This document shows positions 43,701-51,344 of a stretch of DNA of 64,000 nucleotides, piece after piece. The translations under genes were made by a program, and so were the position numbers. Position 1 is the stretch's first letter. Every line of letters starts with the position of its first letter. This DNA comes from Crambe crambe. Its lineage: Eukaryota > Porifera > Demospongiae > Poecilosclerida > Crambeidae. The stretch covers positions 4,396,599 through 4,460,598 of the forward strand of contig OZ004595.1 in NCBI GenBank assembly GCA_963924555.1, in the 5' to 3' direction. The notes under the pieces were generated by a model. That model had not been told where the DNA came from, did not search any database, and saw only the letters and a list, made by a program, of their open reading frames with translations.

Positions 43701-44474
43701 AGCCCCGAGCGCCAAAGGCGTGAGGGTCTGGTGACACATAATACTTGGACTTGTTCGGGGGCAGGAAGTGCTGGATGACGCTTCCAATTATTCATGTGTC
43801 ACAGTGGGCAGAACCGCAGGAACATCTCTCCTAGATAGAAAAGCATCCAACTGCTCACACTTCAACCCCAATCCTATGGATTGGTACCCCAATCTAACAG
43901 TCGGCAGCATCTTTCAGTGTTGTTGCAGAGCATGTGGATTGCGAGTGCTTTTAAATGACGTCATCCAGTGGCGCGTGACGTCATTTCACGTCACTAAACG
44001 ACAGAATACATCACATAATGATAGTAGATTTCTTGCTAAAAGTAGATTTCTTGCTAAATGAACAAGTCCAAGTATTATGTGTCTCCAGACCCTCACACCT
44101 TCGGCGCTCGGGGCTGGCTGCGCCAGATTAGAGAAACTAATCAAGTTTGCTTGGCCTAAAACACACTAGAAGTAAAATTGTAGCAAATCCACTTCACTTA
44201 CAGTAGCTCCTCTGCCTTGTGACTGAATACCATCAACATCCACTTGCTGCCATGCAGAGCCAGTTTGTGTCGATAGTAAACGGATGTAGTTGTATGAATC
44301 CATCAATATCCTTGCATTGACAGGGTATACTGGAGGAGTAACTCCTTGCACACCAGGTAAAGTATTTAAACAAAATGAGTCACCATCTCCAGGAGCCTGA
44401 GCAATGACCACTGATGGCAGAGCAGTCAGACACAGGATAAGAACGTGATAATACACACTGACACCACAATTCAT
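25791..44474 (-). CDS. Eph-like transmembrane receptor without kinase (copy 5, 571 aa)
   Basis: Six minus-strand exons: 44474-44202, 43034-42392, 42336-42187, 32792-32604, 26938-26810 and 26122-25791. They total 1716 bp (571 codons plus stop) with all phases compatible. Residues: signal peptide about 1-25; Eph ligand-binding domain about 40-250 (ILMDSYNYIRL, GFRDGVQDNWLITQFINR, FYLAIRDEDTC, YNVCPQETV); Cys-rich part to 355 (CRNCPENSVGVEPG, GYYRAPGEDDLPCT); one FN3 domain 356-461 (EPPSPVTNVQI, WDPPVNFGGR, NGVSGVAS); transmembrane helix about 469-492 (IGVIVLVLIVLVLIAIILLL); tail to 571 with YGS motifs, an NPSY (NPxY type) and a terminal TYEVIDHAQ. No kinase, SAM or PDZ-binding end. The 18.7-kb gene tolerates a gypsy element in the FN3 intron and nested DNA transposons in the next intron upstream. 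It probably binds a surface ligand and may act as a decoy or adaptor-coupled receptor. Confidence 0.87.
27044..27272 (+). repeat. 5' LTR of the gypsy element
   Basis: A 229-bp repeat with the typical TG...CA ends. It matches the 3' LTR at 32093-32321 with no difference seen by eye. Confidence 0.93.
27442..32166 (+). CDS. Gag-Pol polyprotein, order gag-PR-INT-RT-RNaseH (1574 aa)
   Basis: A single frame without a frameshift. The N-terminal part is Glu/Arg/Gln-rich (coiled-coil gag). Then come a CCHC zinc knuckle near residue 385 (CFECQGWGHMRDKC), an aspartic protease motif near 435 (LDTGA), an integrase with HHCC finger (about 690-730, ending CKECVSC) and D,D,E core near 762, 823 and 858 (AIDIVGPL, SDRGTNF, GMLERF), a reverse transcriptase (about 1130-1300, with YIDD near 1268) and RNase H starting near 1416 (QTDASTRGVGAVL). 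In most gypsy elements integrase follows RNase H; here it precedes RT, as in the Gmr1 group. No env and no chromodomain are seen. The frame ends 74 bp inside the 3' LTR, so its last 24 residues are LTR-encoded. Confidence 0.94.
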   Translation: MASKKKGGYEVTHESSDLLEFLKHQERTRQQEQEDRDREKQEQEKIRQQEREERDRQREEQERIRREEEKSERAQEQEFQERKFELLQTNFAQLLKTQMEQTAELLRLSMEKDERTRSETAAERKEDKRKEAIPKIAAMTKETEISEYLEMFEENMGRKEIPRCEWCGHLTPLMNDECRSITSHMEPEDKLEYKKLKEELINASSSSSRRAGESFWTLERKKGQNFSQVARNLTRLIHRFAEKDTVKESLDQVVTEKLLQMLPKSAATSIREKEPKSSKEAARLAEYYFQDRNMDLDDPRWLKRADSRDFRRGMGEPFRRHHRERFDKGRRYGDDRPPQEKIADHPRKERGDLIKKEDGDKRSDNQKDEKRLTDGKPQRKRGPQCFECQGWGHMRDKCPSRVLFVHLPRKPKGAGREPWSIRGKINGTPVENMILDTGAAITVVSEEMLPPNTKNGRTVQLRGLKPDITEFDLADIQLELGDGKLSLEVAVAPSGTLTYPVLIGRDVPGMELTMKLTSPPQEILPVMTRSAARKEREQQEADDKASEESGATPLAVDDLPDLPVEDEDADEDPGAGESDQDDTGAQEEVEHNDINRGNGWCPTDLDEIADDVCKDVKETTTAAEANITREDLIIQQQEDPALQPLIAEARSSANSQFHIRDGLLLRKAHTELGDPRDLIVIPKKLRHYLFHIAHTHALAGHLGKKRTADKVARHFYWPNLGRDIQQWCKECVSCQKGNRSRQTRAPLMPLPTVDEPWKRIAIDIVGPLQRTKKGHKYLLTVMDFATRFPEAIPLKRIDAPTICEELLQIFSRYGLPKELLSDRGTNFTAKLTEELLKKLNIKHLKASPYHPQSNGMLERFHGVLKQMLRKTCDQPTQWDVWLPFVLFAYRESIHTSTGFSPFELMFGRDIRGPLAILKETWVMDKKLPPSIIEFILQTREKFQQTSQLVKVQEQRSKQDRKKWYDKKSRDDPLKIGEDAMVLLPEESAGAFAHWHGPFTILERPTPLTYIISTPARGRKTRTFHRNLLKRFIKPAAEIMQVIVAEEETGEQDQLDIVHPPTIETSCQEWTPECNHLSNQQTADLQKILQDFQDVFNDTPGTTKTAEHVIPTGDAIPISQPPYRIPLKWKQQMAEEEKQLLNNGTIIPSSSPWAAPIVCVQKKDKSLRMCIDYRQLNAITTDDPYPLPRIEELLDSVATANYISTIDLSKGYYQIPISPKDQAKTAFVTPSGKFEFTKMPFGLKGAPATFQRTMDSLLQNHRSYASAYIDDIVTFSSSWKEHLTHLRNVLQELREAGFTVKKRKCAFARQEVTFLGHVVGAGKTRPQQAKLEAIKNFRKPQKKKDIRSFLGLVGYYRKFIPNFSTLAAPLSDLTGKKIPDKPNWTFVHQESFENLKKALTSDSILMTPDPHKEFTLQTDASTRGVGAVLSQRDSYGSLRPVAYYSRKLLDRETRYSITELECLAIVNAVKHFAIYLLGNHFHIETDHMALRYLSTMKNGGGRLTRWALALQPFTYSVEYRKGSSNSNADGLSRQAWDCKDPPGSTLPKGGGVSWTSIPDTEAPDNCSLRLAHMEA
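32093..32321 (+). repeat. 3' LTR of the gypsy element
   Basis: A 229-bp copy matching the 5' LTR. It also encodes the last codons and the stop of the polyprotein (TGA at 32164-32166). Confidence 0.93.
33087..36428. mobile_element. DNA transposon H (CATAGATA-type ends), host of nested insertion P1
   Basis: The left end begins CATAGATATATTACACGG at 33087. The right end is its inverted match, interrupted after 34450 by P1 and finishing ATATCTATG at 36428. Terminal repeats match for at least 30 bp, past GGAACAGGATTGGAAACTC. A 7-bp duplication GTCTAAT flanks it (33080-33086 and 36429-36435). Its own length is about 1.37 kb. No protein was recognised, so it is probably non-autonomous. It lies in the Cys-rich/FN3 intron of the 571-aa receptor gene. 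Confidence 0.82.
34451..36412 (+). mobile_element. DNA transposon P1, 1962 bp
   Basis: Ends are CATAGATACTATACTCCGCC and its inverted match; both continue through CGGGATTGGAAAC. The flanking 7-bp duplication is GTGTAAT (34444-34450 and 36413-36419). It was inserted into the right terminal repeat of element H. The only sizeable frame is a 63-codon one at 35110-35301 with no recognised motif, so the element is probably non-autonomous. Confidence 0.88.
36436..38397 (-). mobile_element. DNA transposon P2, 1962 bp, inverted twin of P1
   Basis: Same length as P1 and identical to it wherever compared, but in opposite orientation. It has its own 7-bp duplication GTCTAAT (36429-36435 and 38398-38404), different from that of P1. 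Together P1 and P2 form a near-perfect palindrome of about 3.9 kb with a 23-bp spacer. Confidence 0.88.
38896..39618 (-). pseudogene. CXC-domain transposon protein, C-terminal exons, broken
   Basis: Minus-strand exons 39618-39394 (VPESEFSLNAITEELLPHLM to GCGYFR), 39372-39177 (QSSPITLFYSM to SNDIDLP) and about 39101-38896. The last reads GNGWMEKSKVS, then after a one-base shift VLDVPENMARVQERLDFVF, and after a further break CGPGCKCVNCLN before a stop. This is the same module order (GW box, helix, CXC cysteines) as at 6722-7180. The gap between the first two exons is 21 nt with GT and TTTCAG ends and an in-frame stop if retained. Frame breaks and missing cysteines in the last part indicate a relic. 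Function is not recognised beyond transposon association. Confidence 0.55.
41150..41965. repeat. Imperfect long inverted repeat, arms about 350 bp
   Basis: The left arm starts near GCCACAGGCTTAAAGAGTAG and the right arm ends with its diverged complement. The arms match with scattered differences down to a short centre around 41530-41570. It lies within the large intron of receptor copy 5. It is probably an old foldback element; no coding capacity or target duplication is seen. Confidence 0.75.
43035..44201. other. First intron of receptor copy 5
   Basis: Contains the MITE at 43686-44130; otherwise no recognised feature. Confidence 0.6.
43686..44130. mobile_element. Mutator-like MITE, 445 bp
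   Basis: Ends are TAATCTGGCG and CGCCAGATTA, with terminal repeats continuing through GCCAGCCCCGAGCGCC for about 70 bp. The flanking 9 bp match at 7 of 9 positions (43677-43685 and 44131-44139, sharing GAAACTA). Long terminal repeats and a 9-bp duplication fit the Mutator superfamily. No transposase frame. Confidence 0.72.
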
Positions 44475-45681
44475 CTTGTCAGGATGATTCTGCAGCAGAA
44501 TATTTAAAACAGCTAGTTAACTAGCTAAACAAGCAGAAACTAGTCATTGCATGCACGACTACTGCCTTCAGCACATTAAGCGTTAAATACCATGAATAAA
44601 TGCTTGACACAGCCACTTTTAAGATCTTCTAGCTAGCTACTCCGCCCGCCCGCCCGTAGCCTCGTACCCCGGCTCTAAATAAATTATGCGGGGGAGGCCC
44701 AGCGTTTGCGCATGCGCTAAAATTACCCTGAAATTGTAAACTCCCAGTATTCTTCCGGTCACAGATGATGCAATAATGCTGAGTAGGCATATTTCTACAT
44801 CTTGTAGTTCGTGTCTAGTTCTTCTATGAACTCTACCTTCACCGACAGTGTTAGGTACACTCTACCTGAAGCTTAAGGACGAGCAGCAAGGCTTGCTGCC
44901 GTGTACAGTGGACAAGATGTCTTGTCTTTTGGCCAACCGGCTTTGGCTTTCAGGTCCTTCCTTTTCTCTTTGACCAGCTGCTCTATTCGTTGAACCGTGC
45001 ATGCATCATGCATCATCATTTTGGTATCTGAATTTACTGGCCTGGACTACTGGACTGGTGGACAACTGGACTGACCTAACTTGACCGCAAAAATACACTA
45101 GGGCGATTTACAACATTGACAGCGAGCGAGCAAACAAGCATTCTTTAGTGCTTCAACTCTTTAGCTAGAAGATTTGCTGTTCAATCAAAGCACTTAGTTA
45201 TGAACTATCAGAGAGTGCGGTAGCACTCTCTATGTAGGGATGACTCGGACGGCCGCGCGCGCCGCCTATAGACTAATACTAAAGTGAAATTCTAGTTCCC
45301 CCACTTAGACCTAACAAAAGCTACTGTGAATGATTATCCAGCCTACTAGAGCCTACTACAATGTGCAGACCAAGTTTCAGGACCAGGGAGCTTACCGTTT
45401 CAGAAATACGGCAAGCAGGTAAATCGCTGGATTCTTCTTCTTCTCTATTATTCTTCTTAGACAACCATATCTCTCGAACCAAGCTACAGCTACGATTTCT
45501 GGATAAATCCACTCCAAATTCTACCAACTACGATCTTTTCTACTCATTGATCCTCGAAAGAGTCGATGACAAAGGAGACACTACGGAGCACAGCACTCGA
45601 CTAATTCAATTAGTGGAAGCTATCTTTTTTTTTTCTTTTTTTTCTTCTTTTTTTTCAAGCAATGTAAAGCCCAAAGGGCAT
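44475..45681. other. Upstream region of receptor copy 5
   Basis: Should contain the promoter of the 571-aa receptor gene; none is defined. It holds a sequence starting TAGCCTCGTACCCCGGCTC near 44657, similar to the ends of the element at 54033-54768, and an AGAGAGTGC hairpin at about 45204-45235. A stretch near 45118-45180 is similar to one near 56820. Confidence 0.5.
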
Positions 45682-46180
45682 TAGTCTGGCGTCGCCAGCC
45701 CAGCTTTTCTTCTTTTTTTTTTTTTTGGGACGGGGAAGAAAAGTGGTCTGGGAGCTCTAGCATTAACTACTTGTGACGCCCGCGCGCTCTCTCAAAAATA
45801 ATTTAAATTGCAATATACGTGCGTGTTGAATAATTTTCCGAAGCCAGTAGGTAGAATTGCGAACACATCGCCCTTGAAAATCGCTGATACAACTTCCAGC
45901 CGTTCAGGCTTCAGGCCAGGTATTCCTAGCTATTTAAACACAGCTCTTGGTTACTCCTCCATAGCTCTAGCTCTGCCAACCTGGAATAAATAGTGGGTGT
46001 GTCTCGCCAACATTAATACTACTTCACGTGACTGAATAGAGCAATCTGATTTGGACGCAGCTATAGCTGCGCGCGCGGGCGACACAAGTAGTTTATGCTA
46101 GAGCTACCAGACCACTTTTCTTCCCCGTCCCAAAAAAAAGAAAAAAAAAGAAGAAAAGCTGGGCTGGCGACGCCAGACTA
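45682..46180. mobile_element. Mutator-like MITE, 499 bp, perfect 9-bp duplication
   Basis: Begins TAGTCTGGCGTCGCCAGCCC and ends with the inverted match, with terminal repeats of about 110 bp. The flanking direct repeat is AAAGGGCAT (45673-45681 and 46181-46189). It is non-coding and related in its ends to the MITE at 43686-44130. Confidence 0.85.
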
Positions 46181-46736
46181 AAAGGGCATATGCAAAATAA
46201 ACGGGGGAAAAAGAATGTCAAGTGACTGAGGGAGGCTATTCAGGTGTAACATAAAAATGATTTATAACAAGTGATAAGTCAGGTTCTGATGATGACAGAG
46301 CAGAGAGGATCCTATCCACATTCATGAGGGAGGAGTGAGTTGTGATATAGTGTTCAAAGTACGAATTGCCCTCCAAATCTGACACATCACATCGTCTTTT
46401 CTATAATACGCATGCGCATGTATTTGATATCCAATTATTCGAAATTATAATATTACTCAGCTATCTCTAGCTAGCTAGCTAGCTAGCTAGCTCTAGATAA
46501 TGATGATAGACTACTACATCAACTCGGGGATTTAGATTCACCAATCCATCTACCGGTAGACTCTATTTCAGCATCTTCGACCTCCAAGTATAGCTCAACA
46601 ATGACACAACACCTTGACTCGTGGGCTGGAATGCTATTGGAGAACTATTCTTCTTTCAATCTGTCCCTGCATACACATAGAAGAATGAACTCTATACATA
46701 GCTAAAACTATAAAAGAGAGGAAAAAAGACCAGGAA

Positions 46737-47034
46737 CAAGTAAGGGAAAAATCATTTCCTGAAATGAAAAAAGATGTAGGGATGACCACTGCTCAAAAAA
46801 GTAAGGAAACAAGAAGGATGGAAAATGGGATCAATCTTTGTTCTGTATATCCAGCCAACAATCCCTACACACGTACGTTACTACAGCTACCCAACGTATA
46901 TGTAGGGATTGTTGGCTGGATATACAGAACAAAGATTGATCCCATTTTCCATCCTTCTTATTTCCTTACTTTTTTTAGCAGTGGTCATCCCTATATCTTT
47001 TTTCATTTCAGGAAATGATTTTTCCCTTACTTGT
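46737..47034. mobile_element. Foldback element, arms about 130 bp
   Basis: The left arm 46737-46869 (starting CAAGTAAGGGAAAAATC) pairs almost perfectly with 46901-47034 around a 31-nt loop. The arms contain TGTAGGGATGACCACTGC. No coding capacity. Confidence 0.85.
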
Positions 47035-47411
47035 AGTAATAATTAGTCATTGCAGTAATGCTACACTTGTAATTTGTCTACCACTAGAACACTTGCACAA
47101 AAAATGGTAAGGCCATAGAATCTAGCTACTAGATGAATGCCACTTGTAAAAGCTAGCCTCCCATCCATTCCACTTCTCTCCCTGCACAAAACTATCCTAA
47201 GAATTACGTACAGGTTCAAAGCTACCATTGGCAATAACCAATGACACCACCTGTAGCTATCTGGGTGTCTGACTGGACCACTGGACTGGATTACTGGGGA
47301 GAGAGGGAAGTGGAATCGAGGGGAGGGTAGCTAGAGCTTGACCAACTAGTAGCAAGTTTATATTGCTAGCAGCAAACATACCCTCAGGGGCAGAAAAATC
47401 ACGACAAAAGT

Positions 47412-47444
<33 letters not shown>

Positions 47445-47959
47445 CTGGTGGCACACTTGTTTTCTGGATGCTAGCAAAAGTAATAGTATAACAAGGAATT
47501 TACACTATAATTTGTGTAATGACAAGAGAGACCTAGCAAGACAAGTAAGAAACCTAGTAGCCACACTATACTAGAACAGGTGGCTTCATGAGACTGAGCA
47601 CCCGATAAAGGACTAAAGATCAAAGCATACTATGCATTCTAGCTAGTGTAACTGCCAGTATTTTTTGAGTGGCAATAATATCACAAAAATGTATTTCTGT
47701 GGTCAAGTTTAAGGTGAAAGGTCAGTCCAGTAGTCCTGTGAATTCAGACACCCTTTAGTGTGGCTGTCTGATCACAAATAATTAGCTACAGTATAGTGAT
47801 GAACACTGTTAAAGTTCAATAAATATAGGATAGTGAATTCGAACACCTACTATGCACTTCAAGAAACTATAGCTAGTAGCTAACTGAATGTATTATGTCA
47901 GACACACAGCTATAATTATAAGTGCTAGAAGTATTTGATCATTAACCGAAAGCATAGCT
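47035..47959. other. Spacer with poly-G tract and receptor 3'-flank sequence
   Basis: A 33-base G run lies at 47412-47444. The part 47750-47960 resembles 25555-25760, the 3' flank of receptor copy 5. No gene is seen. Confidence 0.6.
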
Positions 47960-48510
47960 AATTATGCAGGGCATACTATGACATGAGTAACTGCCATACA
48001 TGTGTCTTCATCTCTAATAGCAAGGTAGAATCCACTTTCATTAATTGCAAAGTTGAGATACCTGGTCTGATCTTGTAGATTGCTGTCATTTGGGACTATT
48101 AGCATTTTACAGGGTATTCCTGGCTGTAGTATTATTAATAGTAGATGTCTCATATCCATACCATGAGAACATCCTTAAGCAGCCCTCGACACAACCTCAC
48201 TGCTCAAACGAGTCCCATGCATCAACTATTGTTCTGTTAATGAACTCTGTGTAATCAGCAAGTTATCCTGGACTCCATCTCTAAAACCACCCACATGTAG
48301 TCACGTACAGTCTGTCGGCAAGCATTATAAGCGCTAGTTTGGAACCACTACAAATACAAAGCACGCTACAAGTAAAATTCTAGCAAATCCACTGTACCTA
48401 CACTTACAGTAACTCTTCTGCCTGGTGACTCAACATCCACCTGCTGCAGTGCTGCCATACAGCACCACTTTGTGATAATAGTAAACGGATGTAGTTGTAA
48501 CTTCCATTCA
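47960..48510 (-). pseudogene. Eph-like receptor copy 6, collapsed fragment
   Basis: Minus-strand remains of the first exon (about 48510-48415; SYNYIRL region and a GTAAGT donor) and of the second exon (about 48348-47966; still showing LNFAINESGFYLAIRDEDTC). Several indels are present. The second exon stops abruptly and is followed by sequence that in copy 5 lies 3' of the last exon. One internal deletion therefore appears to have removed the Cys-rich, FN3 and membrane exons. Confidence 0.8.
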
Positions 48511-48534
48511 AGTCCGCAACAGAATATTATTACC

Positions 48535-48830
48535 TAAGTAACCACAGTGTACACCACAGACATGCACTGCCCCAGCCTATGTCAATAGCTGGATCCCAAT
48601 AGCTTGACCCTCTACACATAAACCCTTCAGGGACCACATTCTCATCCAAATCACAACTAAAGAACAGGAAGCACATGCTTGCATGGATTTTGGAGCATCA
48701 AGGAGCCTTCGTTTCCACAACCATAGCAGATCCAGCCCACTTATTTTTTTCGCGGGGCGGTTGACAAAAATAAGCGGGCTGGCTACATAGCAGATGCACA
48801 GAGATGACTCTTCATGCTCGGGGTGTGGCT
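48535..48830. repeat. Dispersed repeat, copy A (partner at 54783-55090)
   Basis: Shares CCACAGTGTACACCACAGAC, GGATCCCAATAGCTT and TAAACCCTTCAG with the partner copy. It contains a 54-bp insertion absent from the partner. Confidence 0.75.
48732..48785. mobile_element. 54-bp miniature foldback insertion
   Basis: A hairpin-like insert beginning CCAGCCCACTTATTTTT and ending AAAAATAAGCGGGCTGGCTA. It is flanked by a direct 10-bp repeat CATAGCAGAT (48722-48731 and 48786-48795). The paralogous sequence near 55000 has a single CATAGCAGAT and no insert, which is a clean empty site. Confidence 0.75.
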
Positions 48831-49204
48831 AGAGACATGCTTCCTTATTATGCTCAACAAAAATGCCTATTATGCTTTAAAAAACTGGTAAGAAAATTAA
48901 TAAGTGATTTTTTTATTGTAGCATAATTGCAGCCTCTTTTAGTCATCCATCATAATTTTATCTGCAGCAAGTTAGTTTGCTGGAACATTTAGTAAAGAAA
49001 ACAGCAGCAGAAGACAGTTGTAATAATAGTTTGTTTTTTGGTTTTGTTACTACCACCAATTACGTAGGTGGCTACTCTAGCTAATTCAGCAGTTTATACA
49101 AAGGAACTCAAGAGTCGACATCAATACCTCCATATCTGCCAACCCCTGGAAGTAAAAATCCCCTATTATGCCAGCAACCCAAAACTATGCCAGCATAATT
49201 TGCA

Positions 49205-50947
49205 TGTCCCTGGTGCACGCACGAACTTCAGGCCCTATGGAATAACGACCCTGTATCAGATAATGGCACTGGGCCGGGACCAGCAGATAGAGGTCACTCT
49301 CCATTTCCTAGTCCAGAAAGAGCCTTTTATGGCTTTGCCTGTTATCTCAGTTCATACCTCGTCGCTGGTGAGCCATTAGCTAGGCTAGCTGCATGCAGAG
49401 TACTGAATGTAGTATAAATTTTAGGTATTTTGCCTTCATATATAGGGTTATACGTATTTGCTGTGGGCATTTCTTCCCGATGAATACCTTCATTTGATTG
49501 ATTTTTCATATTATTTCCCACAAAAGTGAGCTGGAGGCTATACAGGCACTTTATTTTTCTGTTAAAGCTCAGCTCCCAGTCTACAAAACAAGATCATGGA
49601 AATTTAACCTTAGGCCCATTAACTTTTTGAAGGAGCTTGGCTATGGCTATGAAGTTAATTACCGTAAATCGGGAAATTTTTGCTGTTAAAAATAATTTAC
49701 AGTTGGCTCAAAGAACGAAAATTAAACACGTGAAATATTTTCTACAATGGATTATTAAAACATTGAAAATAAATGGTAGGAAGCACATTGTGTACTAGCT
49801 AGCTAGCTTGCATTGCAGTCATGTCTCTCCTCAAGTATTTGAAGCAGAAGAATAGTCTTCCCGATCCCAAGGGATCTTTGTCTGACACCGGGCTATTGTT
49901 CGAGCGAATTCTGAAGTGGAGGCAGAGTTAGTTCGAGATATTCTTTTGGGCATGTCCTACAATCATCCCCAATTTCTTCTCTGCCACCGCATACCTGTCC
50001 TTTTCATTTGTTGGCTCCCTCTCACACTCTAGCGTTTCAACAAACACAGTAAGTGATCTGAAACTCTGTGCATTTTACTCCAGCTGGATAAATAATTTGT
50101 GGGTGATTCGAAAAACGAATAATAAACACATTGAAAAAATAAAACGTGAAGATATTTACGTGAAAATTTCCCGATTTACGGTATCAGAATTATTATACTT
50201 TTACACTTCTGTGTATTTGTATATCATGCAATTTTTGTGACTGCATGCAAGATTTATGTCATTATAGTACTCGTGAGTGTTATTGTTTTAGGTACTGGGC
50301 AGTGGCTATCCCAACGTACTGCTGTGTTGCATTTATAACTGTGATCATCCTTTACTTTGGGTCAAATTTGTTACTAGTCCCATGCAGACAATGATAATTA
50401 TCAGGAACTTGACAGGTTAGTAATCTTTATGCTCATCCTTTATCCTCTCTTCAGAAGTATTGCGTATTATAAAAAGTTCATGAGATAACTCCTAAATACC
50501 TTGAATGGTGAATAGAAAACTTTCTCTAAAAAAAATTAAAAATCAGCTTCGCATTGACTGATCCTTCAGCTTCATGTCCATTCACAGCCTAATGGCCTAG
50601 ATTCACTTTTGACTTTAAAAAATCAGTCAAATCTTTTTTCTAAGCCACAGAGTTGTAAATTTTGTACCCAGAGCACTATGGGTAACTTTACTTTATTTTG
50701 GTTTCATTGTACTTTCTAATATTTATTTTCATTCTGTGACAGACTCACACGCCCTTGCTCCTCCAGCCCAGCCCTATCAATCTTCCATCCCCCCACTCTA
50801 TGACATACCCATAGAGCAAGTGAATGAAGTCATGTTTGAATCACTAAAACTAAGAAATCAAGGTCCAGAAAAATTTTTAGAAGTCAGTGTGGTTGACTAC
50901 ACCCATAACTATATAACTCTGCTGCCACAGTTGGCTCTTCAGTGTAA

Positions 50948-51012
<65 letters not shown>

Positions 51013-51104
51013 CATTATTATTATTATTAATTTATTTCGAAGTCATAAAGATAACAGTGCCTAATGGCACAATATCACTGAAGTGGTATGTTCCCTGGTC
51101 CTGA
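49205..51104 (+). pseudogene. PIGP: PIGP homologue, four exons, frame-disrupted
   Basis: PIG-P is a small two-helix membrane subunit of the ER enzyme that adds GlcNAc to phosphatidylinositol in GPI-anchor synthesis. Plus-strand exons: to 49367 (SPFPSPERAFYGFACYLSSY), 49446-49525 (YLLWAFLPDEYLHLI, FPQ), 50292-50415 (KYWAVAIPTYCCVAF, ILYFG) and 50743 onward (SIPPLYDIPIEQVNEVMF). Order and motifs match the family, and splice sites are canonical. Compared with the partial duplicate near 61.8 kb, the second exon has four extra bases after its acceptor, and an upstream ATG is put out of frame by five. The third exon needs a one-base shift near 50355. It is therefore a pseudogene or a poorly resolved gene. 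The 3' end is uncertain because the frame runs on into a TTA microsatellite. Confidence 0.68.
50948..51030. repeat. (TTA)n microsatellite
   Basis: About 27 trinucleotide units with one interruption. Read as protein it gives a poly-Leu run. Confidence 0.95.
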
Positions 51105-51344
51105 AACTTCTTCTGCACTTTGATGATGTGTCTACATAGAGGCAGGGAATTTCACTTTGTTATAATATGGGGCAACGTGTCATCCCTATATAGATGGATT
51201 CAAAATGAGTCATGCAATAGTAGCTACTCCCCTATACTAATCAGGAATTGATGAGCAGCTTGTAATGGTACGTTCACATCCAGTGAGGAACAGGAAGCCA
51301 GTTTCTAGCAGCCAATATCATGGACAAGCCACTCTATAGTTATT

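Noticed and set aside
47257..47454. Proline-rich protein on the minus strand
   Set aside because: The Pro run is a 33-base poly-G tract read on the other strand.
49068..49379. Plus-strand 103-aa frame at the PIGP start
   Set aside because: It is in the wrong frame relative to the conserved PIG-P residues (PSPERAFYGF), which lie in another frame of the same exon.
50736..51104. Poly-Leu membrane protein
   Set aside because: The Leu run is a TTA microsatellite; the front part is the last PIGP exon.
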